Source: Clostridium aquiflavi (GTDB lineage Bacteria; Bacillota; Clostridia; Clostridiales; Clostridiaceae). Taken from it: 64,000 nucleotides of DNA. This document shows, one piece after another, positions 61,758 to 64,000 of the stretch (positions are counted from its first letter, which is position 1; each line of letters opens with the position of its first letter). Below the pieces are notes generated by a model, which was not told the DNA's origin, ran no database searches, and saw only the letters and a list, made by a program, of their open reading frames with translations. Location: NCBI RefSeq assembly GCF_031344075.1, contig NZ_JAVJAN010000012.1, positions 28,511-92,510 on the forward strand. The letters run 5' to 3'. Both the position numbers and the translations under genes were made by a program.

Positions 61758-62615
61758 TTAATCAGTCACTACTGAATTTTCTGTTCCATATTTTATATCA
61801 TTAATCACTTCTTTAGATTCTGTAGTTATAAAAAATTTGTTCGTAAATTCTGCATCATTTTTATCTTTGCCTTTTACTGTAACAACATAACAAAGTTCAG
61901 AACTTAAATTTTTTTCACATTTTGCTTTTCTTTCAGCATAAGCTAGTTCAGTTGGATAAACAACTTCCCCATTGTCATTTAATTTATCAAATAAATTTAA
62001 TGCTTCTTTTTCTGCTTCTTCTTGCGATATATTTATTACAAAATCTTTACATTCTTTTTGAATTGACGAATTAGTGTAATTTTCTAACAAACCATTAGAC
62101 TTATTTATGCATATTATTATTTCATCAGAATATATTGGATAACCATTTTTACATTTCAAATATACAAAAGAATAATAAGGAAGCTTGTCTGTATCTTTTT
62201 CATTTTTTATTCCCCTAAAAGTTAACTCTTCAGTGCATATATTCTCTAGATATTTTTTTGACTTTTCTTTAGCTTCATAATATGATATTTCATATTTATC
62301 CTTTTTAATATCTTTATTAGCAAAACCTATAACATTATAATTTTTATCTAAATCTATTCCAAAGGAATTAGCTGTTATAGTTTTATAGATTAACTTATTC
62401 TTATTGCCTAGTGTTTTTACTCGTTTATATTTTATATTTTTTAAATCCTCATCATCATCAATTGCATTTATTGCATGTAATCTCTCTATAAAACTTTTAG
62501 CAGATTTAATATCTTTAGATCCACTTCCTATAAATTTATGCATTACAAATATTACAGTTATACTAAGAATCGCCAAAACAATTACACTAATCATCTTAGT
62601 TTTTTTAGAGCTCAT
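61758..62615 (-). CDS. Hypothetical membrane-anchored protein, PepSY-like repeats possible
   Basis: 285 aa, not firmly recognised. One N-terminal membrane segment (about 8-29, ISVIVLAILSITVIFVMHKF) with the rest probably outside. Two stretches (about 100-180 and 195-285) each show a helix with acidic residues then three or four strands, including NISQEEAEKEALNLFDKL, reminiscent of PepSY/YpeB-type domains. Four Cys lie in the outside part. It sits between the AGCS transporter (convergent) and the GNAT fusion gene, 70 bp away on the same strand. Function unknown. Confidence 0.7.
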   Translation of the reverse strand: MSSKKTKMISVIVLAILSITVIFVMHKFIGSGSKDIKSAKSFIERLHAINAIDDDEDLKNIKYKRVKTLGNKNKLIYKTITANSFGIDLDKNYNVIGFANKDIKKDKYEISYYEAKEKSKKYLENICTEELTFRGIKNEKDTDKLPYYSFVYLKCKNGYPIYSDEIIICINKSNGLLENYTNSSIQKECKDFVINISQEEAEKEALNLFDKLNDNGEVVYPTELAYAERKAKCEKNLSSELCYVVTVKGKDKNDAEFTNKFFITTESKEVINDIKYGTENSVVTD

Positions 62616-62686
62616 TTACATCAATCCTTTATAATAAGCTTTTTTATAATTGTACAATATTAGTAAAATTTAATCAAACTTCTACT

Positions 62687-63790
62687 TTAATATATATACT
62701 TGATTCCCAATTTATCCTCTATTTGCTTTACTAAATCTTTTCCTACAACTTTAAATATTATGGCTAAAATCATTTCTATAGTCCCCATTAGATTAGATGA
62801 AATCATTACTTTTCCATTATCCACAAAATTTTTATTAACTATCTTCATCTTATTTAAATTTTCAGATTTTATTAACTTATTTAAATTTTCAATATGAGGA
62901 ATAGACATACCCGTTAAAGATTTTATTTGTTCTAATATTACTATTGAATTCCCTATAGCGCATATATAATTACATTGATTATATACTTCTGCTATACTTT
63001 TTATAATATTTTCATTTTGAATTATATTTTCTATACTTATTGAATCTGGTAAAATTATAATATTTGAATCTGAAATGCTAAAATTTGATGAATTTAACTC
63101 CAACTTTAAATTATTACTGTAATTAGTCCTATCAGTTAATGATATTACTTCAAAATTAAACATTTTCTTATTTGATAATATATTTACTTCATTAAATATA
63201 TCCCAAATTAAAGTATAATTTGCTATATTTATATTTTCATATACAATAAATGAAACATTTTTTACATTCAAATCTTTAAAATAAAAAAAATTACTTTTAG
63301 CAAGTTTAAATGTTGTTTCCTTTTGATAAGTTCCACTTTCTTGAAAACCTAATTTATTTGCAAATGATCGTGCATATTCATTTCCTACTTTATCTAATAT
63401 CATTTCTCCAGCAAAATCAAAGAAGTAATACTCAAGCATCAATCTCATAGCTTCTTCACCAAATCCCATATTTCTATATTTATGATGAATTTTTATATTA
63501 GATCGAGCTATTTTTGTTGTAGGGTCATATCCATGAAAACTTACTTCTCCAATAGGTTCATCTTCAACTGTATATATAAGGCAATAAAAATTTCTTCCAT
63601 CCGTTGGAGATACCATTTTTTTATAAAAACTCTCCCACTTACTTTCCGTAAATTTATATACTCCCCCAATATCCTTCATTGTTTCTTCATCATCCCATAA
63701 TTTTGATGTAAAAACTAATTCTTCATATTCAGGTTGCTTTATATATACTAATTTACCATTTCTTCTATACAGTTGATATTCTGTTTGCAT
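62687..63790 (-). CDS. GNAT acetyltransferase fused to a degenerate DJ-1/PfpI-like domain
   Basis: 367 aa. Residues 1-165 form a GNAT domain: IYTVEDEPIGEVSFHGYD, the acetyl-CoA loop HHKYRNMGFGEEAMRLML and ANKLGFQESGTYQKE, similar to ribosomal-protein or spermidine acetyltransferases. Residues about 170-367 look like a DJ-1/PfpI (class I amidotransferase-like) domain: SFIVYENINIANY, FEVISLTDR, NIIILPDS, and YICAIGNSIVILEQ, where the nucleophile Cys of the usual AICHG turn is replaced (AIGNS). The second domain may bind a ligand rather than react. Start: GGTGATTTT before ATG. Substrates unknown. Confidence 0.78.
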   Translation of the reverse strand: MQTEYQLYRRNGKLVYIKQPEYEELVFTSKLWDDEETMKDIGGVYKFTESKWESFYKKMVSPTDGRNFYCLIYTVEDEPIGEVSFHGYDPTTKIARSNIKIHHKYRNMGFGEEAMRLMLEYYFFDFAGEMILDKVGNEYARSFANKLGFQESGTYQKETTFKLAKSNFFYFKDLNVKNVSFIVYENINIANYTLIWDIFNEVNILSNKKMFNFEVISLTDRTNYSNNLKLELNSSNFSISDSNIIILPDSISIENIIQNENIIKSIAEVYNQCNYICAIGNSIVILEQIKSLTGMSIPHIENLNKLIKSENLNKMKIVNKNFVDNGKVMISSNLMGTIEMILAIIFKVVGKDLVKQIEDKLGIKYIY

Positions 63791-64000
63791 AAAATCACCT
63801 AATAATTTCTTTATTATATTATTTTAAATATCTCACATTTTCTTCTTTTTATCAATATTTATAATTCAAATAAATGTTAAAATCATCTATATAATTTTTA
63901 TTTTTGGCTTTGTTTTAAATGCGTGTTGATATATGCAATAGGTAAAGTGGCATTGTAATTGGACTTTGAGAATCCTTAATGAGTATTGTCATATTTACTG
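63791..64000. other. Upstream region of the GNAT fusion gene
   Basis: 210 bp to the window edge. No frame with a ribosome binding site, no hairpin with a U-run and no promoter that could be fixed. Confidence 0.4.

Overview
The window is a stretch of chromosome from a low-GC, spore-forming Firmicute, most likely a Clostridium sensu stricto species. The DNA is very AT-rich, ribosome binding sites are strong (AGGAGG-like), and there is a sporulation gene (yunB). The conserved clostridial block ruvA-ruvB-queA-tgt-yajC-secD-secF-(recJ-like)-apt-relA-dtd-hemZ-hisS-aspS is present. No rRNA, tRNA, CRISPR array, insertion sequence or prophage gene was recognised; this is ordinary core chromosome with a few accessory genes.

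Layout. 1-6034 (minus): nitrogen assimilation, glnA - ANTAR regulator - gltB (cut by the left edge). A terminator and an overlapping ANTAR-type hexaloop hairpin sit in the glnA leader. 6457-7767 (plus): aspartokinase. 8050-13408 (minus): glycerol catabolism, glpP - glpK and a separately promoted glpA/glpB-like/DUF1667 set, with a GlpP-type leader terminator. 13774-15075 (minus): homoserine dehydrogenase. 15423-18606: an ArsR/NifX-like fusion, rhodanese and DUF554 genes (minus) and a secreted PTP-like phosphatase (plus). 18685-21138 (minus): an MBOAT/SGNH O-acylation pair.

21299-38359 (minus): translation, stringent-response, purine-salvage, secretion and recombination genes. The aspS-hisS-hemZ-dtd-relA-apt block is followed by a catalytically degenerate RecJ-like gene and a rod-shaped non-coding RNA candidate that resembles 6S RNA. 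SecDF/YajC, tRNA queuosine enzymes (tgt, queA) and RuvAB come next. 38530-41426: a small membrane protein, a radical SAM/SPASM protein and glycerol dehydrogenase. 41541-48212 (minus): a six-gene polyamine cluster, speD-speA-speE-CASDH-nspC-speB, which encodes two routes from putrescine to spermidine.

48746-64000: an orphan small gene behind a perfect inverted repeat, yebC, a MocR/YigZ pair, a nucleotidyltransferase-like protein, HflX with a JAMM-motif N-terminal domain, hpt with a possible leader peptide, yunB, a class A penicillin-binding protein, an AGCS amino-acid:sodium symporter, a membrane-anchored hypothetical protein and a GNAT protein fused to a degenerate DJ-1/PfpI-like domain.

Metabolic links are visible: aspartokinase leads to aspartate semialdehyde, which is used by homoserine dehydrogenase and by carboxynorspermidine dehydrogenase, and glutamine synthetase plus glutamate synthase supply the amino groups. 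All functional calls come from reading motifs and context; no database search was possible.
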